Positions 1-8,995 are shown, counted from the stretch's first letter. The stretch: 47,229 nt of DNA from Symploca sp. SIO2C1 (GCA_010692635.1 JAAHGL010000041.1:1-47229), one strand, 5' to 3'. Notes: generated by a model not told the origin, from the letters alone. Made by a program: numbers and translations.

Positions 1-652
1 ATTTCCCCCCTTACTAAGGGGGGAATAAGGGGGGTAGCAAGATCTTGACCTATTTCGGTGAGAATCTTGTATACACGGTAGTTTAGTTGGTGAGGGGTCA
101 CACCCTACATCGATTCGCCAACAGTATCTTCAAACTCACAGGCTAATAGCTAATGGAAGAGAATTGTTTCTCCCATTCAATTGGGGGCGCGAAGTGCTCC
201 TGGGGAGCTCTCCAGAAACTAAAAATGAAAAGGGATGGCTGAATCCCTTGATATGACTAGTTTCTGCCTTCTTTTTGGGGCGCAAGTCCCTCTAACGCTC
301 ATTACTCATTACTCAAAAAAGCTCTCCCACACCTTTTTTTCACCTCACCCCTACGGAAAGCCTGCTTTGTAATCCCTGCTACAAATTTACAAACAAGGGA
401 TGCTTCTAGTCTCTATTTCAACAAAAGTCGGCGGTTGCCCCCATCCTTCTTAAGGTGAGGAAGAGTACCCCCAGACTATATAGTTGTTAGCTGCTAGTTA
501 GTAAATATTTCTTCACAAACAATTAATAATTTGCTAACAAATACCATGAAATCACCATCTTTATTAGGTTGGGGATGAGTCAATAATTGATCTGTGGGTT
601 GTTGAAAGTCAAGTTTGAACATTAGACAACTATTCACCATGCCATAATTGGC
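1..652. other. gene-poor region upstream of hemA
   Basis: I see no convincing gene here. It holds a CCCCCC/GGGGGG palindrome at 5-23 of a type also found at 38912-38930. It also holds a short TAATAGC/TAATGG heptamer run near 142-157. At 290-350 lies the right half of the capped tandem-repeat module seen complete at 14411 and 39233 (CATTACT heptamers, then GCTCTCCCAC, then TTTCACCTCA). A roughly 37-base repeat at 420-456 (AACAAAAGTCG...CATCCTTCTTA) recurs at 14921-14957. A 65-codon open frame on the minus strand (494-691) has no recognisable features. Confidence 0.6.
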
Positions 653-682
653 TTGACAAATATCGCGATATCTGAATATAGA
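653..682 (+). promoter_or_regulatory. candidate sigma70-type promoter of hemA with palindromic spacer
   Basis: TTGACA at 653-658 and TATAGA at 677-682 are separated by 18 bases and sit just upstream of the hemA start at 705, which would give a very short leader. The spacer contains the perfect 12-base palindrome ATATCGCGATAT (660-671), which is well placed for a repressor. The assignment rests on consensus matching only. Confidence 0.45.
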
Positions 683-704
683 AGACAACAAATTGGGAGA
701 AAAA

Positions 705-1991
705 ATGAATATCGCAGTCGTAGGTTTAAGTCACAAAACAGCACCAGTTGAGGTGCGGGAAAAGCTAAGCATTCAAGAAACAAAATTGGAGGGTGTGACA
801 GCTCAACTGTGTGGCTATCCTCATATCGAAGAAGTAGCTATACTAAGTACCTGCAATCGACTAGAAATTTATATTGTTGCTACGGAAACTGAGCGAGGAA
901 TTCAAGAGTTAATCCAGTTTCTCTCAGAATATGGTCAACTGCCTCTGCACGAGCTGCGCCCTCATCTGTTCATCTTGTTACACCAAGATGCGGTTATGCA
1001 CCTGATGCGAGTAGCTGCTGGTCTTGATAGCTTAGTCTTAGGAGAAGGGCAGATTTTATCTCAGGTTAAAAATACCCACAAACTTGGTCAACAACACAAA
1101 GGTATCGGACGCTTACTCAACCGACTTTGTAAACAGGCAATTACTGCAGGTAAGCGAGTCCGTACTGAAACTAATATTGGTACTGGTGCTGTCTCCATTA
1201 GTTCTGCAGCAGTGGAGTTGGCTCAGATGAAAGTCCACAATTTAGCGCCCTATCGTATTACTATTATTGGTGCTGGTAAGATGTCCTGTTTATTGGTAAA
1301 ACACTTACTAGCAAAAGGTGCTACTAATATTTCAATTGTTAATCGCTCTACCCGCAGATCTGAAGAATTAGCGAGTAAGTTTGCCGATGCTAATCTGCAA
1401 CTGCATCTGCTGCCTCAGATGATGGAGGTGATTGCTGAGTCGGATATGGTATTTACTAGCACCGCCGCTACTGAACCGTTACTAGATAGGGCAAAACTGG
1501 AGGCTAATTTAGAGTCGAATAAATCTTTAATGCTATTTGATATTTCCGTGCCTCGCAATGTCGCAGCAGATGTTAATGAACTCGACAACGTACAGGCATT
1601 CAATGTTGATGACTTAAAAGCGGTAGTAGCCCAAAACCAGGAAAGTCGCCGTCAGATGGCAAGGGAAGCCGAGGTTCTTTTAGAACAAGAAGTAGATGCT
1701 TTTGAAGTATGGGCGCGATCGCTAGAAACTGTCAATACCATCAGTTGTCTGCGGAATAAAGTAGAAAATATTCGCGAGCAAGAGTTAGAAAAAGCCTTAT
1801 CTCGTTTGGGGTCAGAATTTGCGGAAAAACACAAAGAAGTGATTGAAGCTTTAACCAGAGGCATCGTTAACAAAATTCTCCATGATCCCATGGTACAACT
1901 GCGAGCACAGCAAGATATTGAGGCACGACAACAAGCTATGCAAACTTTGGAAACGCTCTTTAACTTGGATACAGGTAAGCAATTTGGCTAA
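705..1991 (+). CDS. hemA: glutamyl-tRNA reductase
   Basis: This enzyme reduces glutamyl-tRNA(Glu) with NADPH to glutamate-1-semialdehyde, the first committed step of C5-pathway tetrapyrrole (chlorophyll, haem, bilin) synthesis in the cytoplasm. The N-terminus [20 protein letters not shown] is the family signature. The catalytic cysteine is residue 50 in [22 protein letters not shown] and the NADPH-binding IIGAGKMS follow, and the C-terminal helical dimerisation region ends at residue 428, a normal length. I chose ATG 705 over an in-frame TTG at 693 because it gives the conserved N-terminus and has GGGAG about six bases upstream. The stop codon is the first TAA of a heptamer array, so the 3' end directly abuts repeat DNA. 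Identification is very secure. Confidence 0.97.
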   Translation: MNIAVVGLSHKTAPVEVREKLSIQETKLEGVTAQLCGYPHIEEVAILSTCNRLEIYIVATETERGIQELIQFLSEYGQLPLHELRPHLFILLHQDAVMHLMRVAAGLDSLVLGEGQILSQVKNTHKLGQQHKGIGRLLNRLCKQAITAGKRVRTETNIGTGAVSISSAAVELAQMKVHNLAPYRITIIGAGKMSCLLVKHLLAKGATNISIVNRSTRRSEELASKFADANLQLHLLPQMMEVIAESDMVFTSTAATEPLLDRAKLEANLESNKSLMLFDISVPRNVAADVNELDNVQAFNVDDLKAVVAQNQESRRQMAREAEVLLEQEVDAFEVWARSLETVNTISCLRNKVENIREQELEKALSRLGSEFAEKHKEVIEALTRGIVNKILHDPMVQLRAQQDIEARQQAMQTLETLFNLDTGKQFG

Positions 1992-2186
1992 TGGCTAATG
2001 GTTAATAGCTAATGGCTAATGGTTAATAGCTAATGGCTAATGGTTAATAGCTAATGGTTAATGGTTAATAGCTAATGGCTAATGGTTAATAGCTAATGGC
2101 TAATGGTTAATAGCTAATGGCTAATGGTTAATAGCTAATGGCTAATGGTTAATAGCTAATGGTTAATAGCTAATAGTTAATGGTTA
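1985..2186. repeat. heptamer STRR array (TAATGGC / TAATGGT / TAATAGC)
   Basis: About 28 tandem 7-base units fill the whole gap between the convergent hemA and coaX genes. The hemA stop codon is the first TAA of the array. Related units occur at 142, 12003 and 47121. This is a cyanobacterial STRR; its function is unknown. Confidence 0.95.
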
Positions 2187-2189
2187 TTT

Positions 2190-2972
2190 TCAATTCCTAA
2201 CCGAGTGTATTCCCCGAAAGATTAAGTGAGGATCGGCAATTAGCTGAACTGCTATTTCGGGAACTTGGACTTGGAGATACTTCAGTAGCAAACTGGAGTC
2301 ACCGCCGATTAAAGCAATCTGGGTATTGGGAAACTGATGTTGCCAATCGGCAATAAAGTCCCGGATGCCTGCCAATACTGTGTAGATAACACCACTTTCA
2401 ATTGCCCTCGGTGTTTCCATTGCCCAACGGATTGGCAGCTCGATTGGTAGTTGAATGGCTGGTAAGGCTGCGGTTTTTTCTGCTAAAGATTTTAACTGTA
2501 ACCCTAATCCTGGTGTAATTGCTCCTCCCATTAGTTGCCGTTGGGCATTTGCACCAGTAAAAGTTAGGGCAGTACCAGCATCAATCACTAGTACCGGGTA
2601 ACCGTAAGTCTCTCCTGCACCCAAGACAGCTAAAGCGCGGTCAATACCCAAACTAGGATAAACTCCTTGAAGGGGTAAATCAGCAAGGGTAATGACTTGG
2701 GCAGCAGGATAGTTTTGCCATAGTTTAGTCTGAGCTGGTACTACTGAAGCGATGTAAAGAGGTGGTTGATTGGTAATTAATTGTTGCTCAATCAACCGGG
2801 TTGGGAAAATTGAGATGGGAATTATTCCAGATGCCCAATCTTGAAGCAGTTGTTCTACTAGTACAGCTGATAGATGATTAGTATCCCAGGCTTCAGCTAG
2901 GGTATCGTCAACAAATAACGCCCAATGTAGGCGGGAATTACCAATCATTAAGGCGACATATAGCATTTCCAT
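2190..2972 (-). CDS. coaX: type III pantothenate kinase
   Basis: It phosphorylates pantothenate, the first step of coenzyme A synthesis, in the cytoplasm. Recognised by the ASKHA-fold signatures MIGNSRLHWALF at the N-terminus, SLGIDRALAVLGA in the middle and VIDAGTALTFTGA. About 260 residues is the expected size. I chose ATG 2972 (MEMLYVALMIGNS) over an upstream in-frame TTG at 3038; ATG 2966 is also possible. The first phosphate motif normally reads DxGNT, but here the aspartate position is methionine. I recall this substitution in other cyanobacterial CoaX proteins, so it probably does not mean the gene is dead. It is convergent with hemA across a heptamer array. Confidence 0.88.
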   Translation of the reverse strand: MEMLYVALMIGNSRLHWALFVDDTLAEAWDTNHLSAVLVEQLLQDWASGIIPISIFPTRLIEQQLITNQPPLYIASVVPAQTKLWQNYPAAQVITLADLPLQGVYPSLGIDRALAVLGAGETYGYPVLVIDAGTALTFTGANAQRQLMGGAITPGLGLQLKSLAEKTAALPAIQLPIELPIRWAMETPRAIESGVIYTVLAGIRDFIADWQHQFPNTQIALIGGDSSLLLKYLQVQVPEIAVQLIADPHLIFRGIHSVRN

Positions 2973-3280
2973 GTGAGTTAGAGGATCTTGGAAAAGTAAA
3001 AAGTAACGAGTAACAAGTTTTGAGTTAATCTCAACCAAGGTACCGTGGAAATTGTATTGATCGGCAATTTAAGCAAAATCTCAATCAGATCAAGCAAATA
3101 CTTTTGCTTGGTTGCGATCTGCTTGCAGCAGCGCTTGCGCGATCACTGTTATTTTTTGCTATCATATTTTTTATAATCGGAAAAGTGTGCGCCCATATAT
3201 ATAGCAATGCTTTTTCTCGGTGAAGTACATTCAACTTGCGGCTTGCCTATTCCCCACATTAACCGAGCTTTCAATACGAT

Positions 3281-3394
3281 TAGGACTTACGCACCGTAAC
3301 GGAATTATGTCATCCTGAGCGATCGCGAAGGATCTCCAAACGACCCAGATGCTTCACTAGCACTTCAGCATGACAATTGAGTGCGTAAGTCCTA
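3281..3394. mobile_element. MITE-like element, TAGGACTTACGCAC inverted repeats, 5-bp target duplication
   Basis: This 114-bp element has perfect 14-bp terminal inverted repeats (TAGGACTTACGCAC / GTGCGTAAGTCCTA). It is flanked by the direct repeat ACGAT (3276-3280 and 3395-3399), which marks a transposition event. A second copy lies inverted at 44494-44607, and a detached right end (GCATGACAGTTGAG..GCGTAAGT) lies at 14562-14585. There is no coding capacity, so it would need a transposase in trans. Confidence 0.85.
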
Positions 3395-3440
3395 ACGATA
3401 TAAAACATCAGACAGGGTGATGGGAAGATTCACCTATCTC

Positions 3441-3541
3441 GGGTGAACTAAATTTGGCTTGGGATTTCAATTCTCCGCGTCCCCGCGTCCCCGCGTCTCC
3501 GTGTCTGCCTTATTGTTACCCCACACTTTTTTCGCTCACCC
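3441..3541. repeat. capped tandem-repeat module (GCGTCCCC octamers)
   Basis: The left cap GGGTGAACTAAATTTGG and right cap CCCCACACTTTTTTCGCTCACC bracket about three GCGTCCCC octamers. The caps are inverted relatives of each other (GGGTGARC). The same architecture with different cargo occurs at 9047-9169. Confidence 0.6.
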
Positions 3542-3600
3542 ACCTATTTATTGGTTAACCTAATACCTCATCACCCCATCAATTCAAGCTTGACAGCTCC

Positions 3601-5415
3601 CTAGCCACCAGCCTTAAAAATATAGGCAGCTCCAGCATTAGGTTTGCCGGGAGCATCGGCGTAGGGTGTTCCAACAAGCGCCACCTCCTCACTGATGGCT
3701 ACAGAATTGCCGAAGTTGTCATCGCGCTGTAGCTTAGCAGGTTGTAGTTTTTGTTGTAGTTGCCAGGTTCCCCCTTCCCAGGCGAAGATGTAGGCTGCCC
3801 CTGCATCAGGTTTGCTGGGAGCATCGACCCACCATGCCCCGACAATCGCCACTTCCCTACTGATGGCTACAGAATTGCCGAAGTAGTCATTGCGCTGTAG
3901 CTCAGCAGGTTGTAGTTTTTGTTGTAGTTGCCAGGTTCCCCCTTCCGAGGCGAAGATGTAGGCTGCCCCCACATTAGGTTTGCCAGGAGCATCGGCGTAG
4001 TATGCCCCGACAATCGCCACTTTCCCACTGATGGCTACAGACTTGCCAAAGATATCATAGGTCTGTAGGTCAGCCGGTTGGAGTTTTTGTTGTAGTTGCC
4101 AGGTTCCCCCTTCCCAGGCGAAGATGTAGGCTGCCCCTACATTAGGTTTGCCGGGAGCATCGGCGTAGCTTGCCCCGATAATTGCCACCTCCCCACTGAT
4201 GGCTACAGAATTGCCGAAGTTGTCATCGCGCAGGTCAGCCGGTTGGAGTTTTTGCTGTAGTTGCCAGGTTCCCCCTTCCCAGGCAAAGATGTAGGCTGCC
4301 CCTGCATTAGGTTTGCCGGGAGCATCGGCGTAGCTTGCCCCGACAATCGCCACTTCCCCACTGATGGCTACACAATAGCCGAAGTTGTCATCGCGCTGTA
4401 GGTCAGCCGGTTGGAGTTTTTGCTGTAGTTGCCAGGTTCCCCCTTCCCAGGCAAAGATGTAGGCCGCCCCTGCATTAGGTTTGCCGGGAGCATCGGCGTA
4501 GCTTGCCCCGACAATCGCCACTTCCCCACTGATGGCTACACAATAGCCGAAGTTGTCATCGCGCTGTAGGTCAGCCGGTTGGAGTTTTTGTGGTATTTGC
4601 CAGGTTCCCCCTTCCCAGGCGAAGATGTAGGCTGCCCCCGCATTAGGTTTGTCGGGAGCATCGACGCACCTTGCCCCGACAATCGCCACCTCCCCACTGA
4701 TGGCTACAGAATTGCCGAAGTAGTCATCGCGCTGTAGGTCAGCCGGTTGGAGTTTAGTCTGGCTCAGTTTTTTCCAAGAAGGAGACACATCTTCTTTAAG
4801 ATCTGCTTGAATCTCCTTAAAGTCTATTTTTTCCTGGGCGCAATCGAACAGAGCAAACCGCCCGTCTGAGAAGTTGCCGTCGATATCAAATTCTAGACTG
4901 CTATTTACCCAGATTTGCAACTTGGTTTTGCTCAAAGCAAACTTGAACTCATAGTCTTTTTCGTGTTCCCATTTTTTCGAGCCTAGGGTTTTCCCCTTAG
5001 CTAATTCCGGCAGTCGAAAAAACCCCAGAAATGTGGGAATCCCCTTCACTGACGATAATTTCAATCCATACGGATGATCGTCTCTAGCCTCCCAGTTGAG
5101 CAGGAGAAAATCAGCATCTTTGTTGCTAGTATTCCCAGGCTTCAAGTTTAAGGCGAAGCCAATAAAGTTATTGTGCCTACTCGGCTCAGCATAAAGTGTA
5201 ACTTCGATCGTGTGACCCAAGGCGTTAAAGTCACTGTAAAAAAAGGTGGGTAGAGAATCTTCCAATTGTTCGACTGAGTTGCCATTACTTAAGATCTGCC
5301 AATTGGGCTGAGCCTGAATTCCTCTACCAGGATATTTACTAACATACTTTTCTGCATGAATAGCTTCCTTAGTATAGGTTTCAGCTGTCCACTTAGTTAA
5401 ATCAACGGGTTTCAT
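3601..5415 (-). CDS. seven-repeat FG-GAP propeller protein with thrombospondin-C-like N-terminal domain
   Basis: Residues 1-205 (start MKPVDLTKWTAETY) resemble the concanavalin-like fold of thrombospondin C-terminal domains. The clues are NNFIGFALN, DADFLLLNWEARDDHPYGLKL, a YEFKFALSKTKLQIWVN strand and GRFALFDCAQEKIDF. Seven repeats of about 55 residues follow, each of the form FGxxVAISGEVAIVGA...AGAAYIFAWEGGTWQ, typical of FG-GAP_2 and enough for one seven-bladed propeller. Repeats 2 and 3 are identical in protein sequence, and all are unusually uniform. There is no signal peptide or membrane segment. A paralogue lies at 12390-14225 and a third TSPC-like protein at 5769. GAGGAACC upstream may serve as ribosome binding site. 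The likely role is ligand or glycan binding at a surface; this is inference. Confidence 0.75.
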   Translation of the reverse strand: MKPVDLTKWTAETYTKEAIHAEKYVSKYPGRGIQAQPNWQILSNGNSVEQLEDSLPTFFYSDFNALGHTIEVTLYAEPSRHNNFIGFALNLKPGNTSNKDADFLLLNWEARDDHPYGLKLSSVKGIPTFLGFFRLPELAKGKTLGSKKWEHEKDYEFKFALSKTKLQIWVNSSLEFDIDGNFSDGRFALFDCAQEKIDFKEIQADLKEDVSPSWKKLSQTKLQPADLQRDDYFGNSVAISGEVAIVGARCVDAPDKPNAGAAYIFAWEGGTWQIPQKLQPADLQRDDNFGYCVAISGEVAIVGASYADAPGKPNAGAAYIFAWEGGTWQLQQKLQPADLQRDDNFGYCVAISGEVAIVGASYADAPGKPNAGAAYIFAWEGGTWQLQQKLQPADLRDDNFGNSVAISGEVAIIGASYADAPGKPNVGAAYIFAWEGGTWQLQQKLQPADLQTYDIFGKSVAISGKVAIVGAYYADAPGKPNVGAAYIFASEGGTWQLQQKLQPAELQRNDYFGNSVAISREVAIVGAWWVDAPSKPDAGAAYIFAWEGGTWQLQQKLQPAKLQRDDNFGNSVAISEEVALVGTPYADAPGKPNAGAAYIFKAGG

Positions 5416-5535
5416 AAGTTTTTTGGTTCCTCACCAAGATACAAACAATAGACTGAGATCTTGCACCAAGTCGAAAATTGACTGGTGAAGTTAGGCAATA
5501 AGCACTATTGCCTATTGCAAGAGTGATAAGACTAG

Positions 5536-5638
5536 TGCCGCTGCGCGGAATTAAGAATTTAGAATTTAGAATTTAGAATGCTTATAGAGTAAGGATTCTA
5601 ACTATCTCAAACTGGTCAGTTACTTTTGCCGCGCTGCA
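5536..5638 (+). mobile_element. 103-bp MITE-like element, CTAG target duplication (copy 1 of 4)
   Basis: GC-rich imperfect terminal repeats (TGCCGCTGCGCGG / CCGCGCTGCA) flank heptamer-like TTTAGAA units and the conserved core GCTTATAGAGTAAGGATTCT. Direct repeats CTAG lie at 5532-5535 and 5639-5642. The other copies are at 12287, 15887 and 16870. The short YTAR-like target recalls IS5-group transposases (inference). Confidence 0.8.
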
Positions 5639-5687
5639 CTAGACGTTTTAAGTACCGAAATTGATTGTTCTGACTTCCATCGCTACT

Positions 5688-5754
5688 CCCAATTCCCAAT
5701 TCCCTATTCCCAATTCCCTATTCCCAATTCCCTATTCCCAATTCCCTATTCCCT
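5688..5754. repeat. STRR array (CCCAATT / CCCTATT)
   Basis: Roughly nine tandem AATTCCC-type heptamers lie between copy 1 of the CTAG element and the 3' end of the next minus-strand gene. An open frame crossing it encodes only repeated FPIPNSQ-like residues and is not a gene. Confidence 0.85.
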
Positions 5755-5768
5755 GCGTCGTTAGACAC

Positions 5769-7442
5769 TTAAGTCGCTGTGAACAAAATATCCACCGTAG
5801 TAGAATCCGTCACATTCTCAGCCGTCTTGCGAGTGATTTCCAGGTGACGGGTATGAGTCTGGGGGTTTTGAGAATTGTTGCTATAGGTAACTTGATCAGT
5901 TATCGCTTGGACGACAGCATCGGTGATTAAAGTGGCAGAAACCAACCGCACGTCATCTACAAACAAGCTGGCACCAAGGGCAAGTCCACCGGTTTTGTCA
6001 TAGGAGCCACAGACAAACTCAAACTGGTACTCGCCATCAGCGGGAATAGTACCGTTGATCGAGTTAAAAGGAACTTTGTCACCACGCTTGGCAAACAGTT
6101 GGGTGCGGGTTTCGTCCCCAGTACCAATGCGGTTGTTGCTACCTGCCCCGATTAAAAAGCCAAAAACTTCGTAGGCATCACTTCCCTGTTGGGCAGAAAA
6201 ATCTAGAGTAACGCGATCGCCTGCAAAGGCTTGGAAGGGATCACTACGAACGTAAGGGCCGTGGAGAGAACCGTTGCCTGAGGGACGAGCGCTGCCTACA
6301 GGTCCAGTGATACCGCCATTACTGACTAAGCGCAGGGCGTAGTTGCCGCTCTTAACAGTTTGGCTGTTGATGCTGACTATATATGACGGAGTTCCAGAAG
6401 GGGTGGAAACAATAATGCTACCAGTACCTGTGCCACCGCCACTATTGGTGAAATCGTAGGCAATGCTTTGACCATTGAGGTTTTGGACGGTGCTGTAGTT
6501 TTGCTCAAAAGCCGTCCAGCCCTGCAAGTCACCGGTTTCAAACCCACCATTGGTGAGGGGACTGGAGAAGTTAATGGTTAAGGCTTTACCATTGGTTCCA
6601 TTTTCATTATTGTGGATCGAACCAATGCGATGAGTACCAGAGCCATTACCCAAGAAAATAGTGCCGGAACTATCTACTGAAATGGCTCCTTTGGCATTAG
6701 GATTAGCAGCACTGGTGAGACTCAGTTGGTCGTTAGTCGTGCCATTAGTGAGGTTAAACCGTAGATCACCGTCGCCATATTCTGAACCACCAGAGAAGTT
6801 GAGATTGCGGCTAATATTAATCGGCGAGCCACCTCCAATAAATCTGATTTTGGTATCAGCTTGAATATCGCTAAAGATCACTCCTTGCTGGGAGCAATCG
6901 AAACAGGCAAACTGCCCATCCTCAAACTCCCCATCAAGGTCAAATTCTAAGTTGCCATCCACCCAGATTTGCAACTTGGTTTTGCTACAAACAAACTCAA
7001 ACTGATAGATTGTCTTGTGTTCCCAGGCTTTAGAGCCTAGAGTTTTCGCCTTAGCTACTTCTGGCAGTTTTATAAAGTCTAGGAAGCTGGGAATACCTTG
7101 CACTCGCGATAATTTAAGTCCCTCTCTTTGCTTTTCGGCGTCCCAGTTTAGCAAGAGAAAATCAGCATGGTTGTTGTTAGTATCCCCTGGTTTAAAGTTC
7201 AAAGCGAAGCCAATAAAGTCATCGTCAGCACGGGTTTCTACGTCAACCTTAACGGAGATTTTGGCACCTAAAGTGTTAAAGTCACTGTAGAAAAAGGTGG
7301 GTTGCCCATTCATCGGTTGAGTGACGGACTTGCCATCAGCTGAAACCTGCCACTTAGCTTCTTGAGCTTTATATTTGAGGGCTCCAATCTGAGCGCGATC
7401 GTAGGATTCGGCTGTCCACTTAGTTAAATCAACTGCTTTCAT
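5769..7442 (-). CDS. modular leaderless protein: thrombospondin-C-like domain plus carbohydrate-binding-like domain
   Basis: Residues 1-200 (MKAVDLTKWTAESYD) match the N-terminal domains of the genes at 3601 and 12390, including DDDFIGFALNFKPGDTNNNHADFLLLNW and FACFDCSQQGVIFSDI-like segments. No propeller follows. Instead there is a Gly/Asn/Thr-rich middle, then a galactose-binding-like module beginning NGGFETGDLQGW and ending SLFVDDVRLVSA. A short cadherin-like tail follows (QVTYSNNSQNPQTHTRHLEI). ATG 7442 was chosen over an upstream TTG (7472) because paralogues start at the equivalent MK-VDLTKW. No signal peptide is seen. The gap to the upstream lectin gene (stop at 7487) is only 44 bases, so the two are probably cotranscribed. 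Exact function is unknown. Confidence 0.7.
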   Translation of the reverse strand: MKAVDLTKWTAESYDRAQIGALKYKAQEAKWQVSADGKSVTQPMNGQPTFFYSDFNTLGAKISVKVDVETRADDDFIGFALNFKPGDTNNNHADFLLLNWDAEKQREGLKLSRVQGIPSFLDFIKLPEVAKAKTLGSKAWEHKTIYQFEFVCSKTKLQIWVDGNLEFDLDGEFEDGQFACFDCSQQGVIFSDIQADTKIRFIGGGSPINISRNLNFSGGSEYGDGDLRFNLTNGTTNDQLSLTSAANPNAKGAISVDSSGTIFLGNGSGTHRIGSIHNNENGTNGKALTINFSSPLTNGGFETGDLQGWTAFEQNYSTVQNLNGQSIAYDFTNSGGGTGTGSIIVSTPSGTPSYIVSINSQTVKSGNYALRLVSNGGITGPVGSARPSGNGSLHGPYVRSDPFQAFAGDRVTLDFSAQQGSDAYEVFGFLIGAGSNNRIGTGDETRTQLFAKRGDKVPFNSINGTIPADGEYQFEFVCGSYDKTGGLALGASLFVDDVRLVSATLITDAVVQAITDQVTYSNNSQNPQTHTRHLEITRKTAENVTDSTTVDILFTAT

Positions 7443-7486
7443 GAGTTTTGTGTTGTTATTAGTTAACAGCAATTGTTCAATCAGGC

Positions 7487-8815
7487 TTACAAGTACCTGG
7501 CGATCTCAACGTTTTTTGATACCGGTCTTTCATAAATTCCCAATTGTGAAATCATGGAAAAATATGATTTCCTAGATCTTAGAAGATTGTCAGAATAACC
7601 ATGAAAACCGACAATTTCATAACCTGAACTAGCCTCCAAGGTTACGATCTTTTTCTCTTTAAGAGTTCCTTTGAAATTCTGCGAGGAACCACCTCTCTGC
7701 TGGAAAAAATGATTAGGGAATATGACCTGTTTTCCCACTGCAAGATTCTGCTCTGCACCAGTATGATAGTAATAATAATTGTAATCAAGAGCGTATGGAC
7801 ACAGATTGTACATACTATGGACAAATAGGAGACGTGGAGATACAAGGAAGTTACCGTCATTAGCTTCAAATGTTAGGGAGGTAAAACCACGAAATCTTAC
7901 AAACCCATAGCTAGGATGGTTAGCTTCTATACAACACCAAATGCCAGTAACTTTAGTCAAATACCTCTGTAAGTGGATTGCAGATTGTCGGTAGCTACTG
8001 GAGCGACATTCTTGATAATCTCTCAAATACTGATAAGATACATCACTCCTTGATCGACCTGGACGTATTGGCGGCAAAGTACTATCCGATTCATGGGATT
8101 GTTGTCTTAATAGGTCAATCATTCTGTGACGTTGATAAGGTGTATCATCAGCAAGATTCGCCCAAGATACACGTACACTTTGCGGGGCAGTCCATGAACT
8201 TCTTCCCATAAAAATTGCTGCAATTCTTGGCTCTTTATAAGTTCTATTTTGTCCACCTGTTCCAAAATAAGTAGCCGGATTGAAGTCAAATCGAGAACCG
8301 TAATTTTCTCCTTTTGGTAAGGCATCTCGTTTGACAATTTTAGTTCTGTAGTCCTTTATCGGTTCTAATAAATCATTAGCAGAGCCACTGCCGTCTACAT
8401 ACTCCACTGTCCATTTTTCATTCTCGAAAGGTGCGCTGGGTTTAAAGGGTGTCTGACAAACCACACCGTCAGAAAAATCAGGTGGCAGAGACAGATCAAA
8501 AATATTGTCTTCTTCCGATTGCAAACTATACTTATTTAACTCACATTGCAGCACTCCTTGCTTACTAATTAGCCATTTTTGGCTGTTATCATTATTTCTT
8601 GGTGGCTGAAGAATTAATTTGTTGGGAGCTTGAAAAGTTAAGGCTTGAGAACCATCGACAGTAGTGATTAATCTGTCGTCGTTGATTAACCATTGTTGAG
8701 TCTTCCTAGCCAAGCTGGGCATCGTGATACAAACTAGATGTTCTGCTGGCTTCCTCACACTATCGAGTCGGTAACCAGCGTCTTTGTTAATCAGATAAAC
8801 GGGTTTACTAGTCAT
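7487..8815 (-). CDS. ricin-B-type (QxW) lectin with jacalin-like C-terminal domain
   Basis: The N-terminal 140 residues form a beta-trefoil of the ricin B type: VYLINKDAGYRLDS opens the fold, and the three QxW positions are QQW (40-42), QKW (79-81) and EKW (133-135). A variable linker with the shared motif EPRIAAI follows. The C-terminal region has VTGIWCCIEA, a GFTSLTFEANDG strand pair and KIVTLEASSGYEIVGFHG...ISQLGIYERP, which resembles a jacalin/beta-prism lectin (weaker inference). There is no signal peptide. The start has a good Shine-Dalgarno (TAGGAGT). It is a close paralogue of 10627-11964, sharing even the leader GAAAATTAGGAG, and lies 44 bases upstream of the 5769 gene. Confidence 0.7.
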   Translation of the reverse strand: MTSKPVYLINKDAGYRLDSVRKPAEHLVCITMPSLARKTQQWLINDDRLITTVDGSQALTFQAPNKLILQPPRNNDNSQKWLISKQGVLQCELNKYSLQSEEDNIFDLSLPPDFSDGVVCQTPFKPSAPFENEKWTVEYVDGSGSANDLLEPIKDYRTKIVKRDALPKGENYGSRFDFNPATYFGTGGQNRTYKEPRIAAIFMGRSSWTAPQSVRVSWANLADDTPYQRHRMIDLLRQQSHESDSTLPPIRPGRSRSDVSYQYLRDYQECRSSSYRQSAIHLQRYLTKVTGIWCCIEANHPSYGFVRFRGFTSLTFEANDGNFLVSPRLLFVHSMYNLCPYALDYNYYYYHTGAEQNLAVGKQVIFPNHFFQQRGGSSQNFKGTLKEKKIVTLEASSGYEIVGFHGYSDNLLRSRKSYFSMISQLGIYERPVSKNVEIARYL

Positions 8816-8878
8816 CTTGTTACTCCTAATTTTCTAATCAAAAATTTAACTTACTACATCCGGATTAAAACAATCAAT

Positions 8879-8952
8879 TTAATATGAGTACCTTGCTACG
8901 TTAACTGTTGATACTGGTCTTTCATAAATTCCTAATTGCGCTATAAGGTTAT
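8879..8952 (-). pseudogene. 3'-terminal remnant of a fourth ricin/jacalin lectin gene
   Basis: Read on the minus strand, this stretch encodes LIAQLGIYERPVSTVNVARY followed by a Ser, a Tyr and a TAA. It aligns with the C-termini of the intact neighbours (ISQLGIYERPVSKNVEIARY and ISQLGIYQRPASTDVDLPRY). Everything upstream has gone and is replaced by a GTAGGTTGGGT-type repeat that begins about ten bases away. This is a decayed paralogue within the cluster. Confidence 0.8.
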
Positions 8953-8961
8953 AACGTTCAA

Positions 8962-8995
8962 GTAGGTTGGGTGGAGCGATAGCGAAACCCAACAA
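8962..8995. repeat. half copy of the GTAGGTTGGGT...CCCAACA repeat
   Basis: GTAGGTTGGGTGGAGCGATAG followed by CGAAACCCAACA. Fuller inverted-repeat copies are at 12177-12249 and 31082-31160. This copy abuts the lectin remnant. Confidence 0.75.

Noticed and set aside
494-691. 65-codon minus-strand open frame upstream of hemA
   Set aside because: No recognisable motif, overlaps the likely hemA promoter, and has no convincing ribosome site.
1985-2186. CRISPR-like array
   Set aside because: Units are 7 bases with no spacers; this is an STRR. No cas genes are present in the window.
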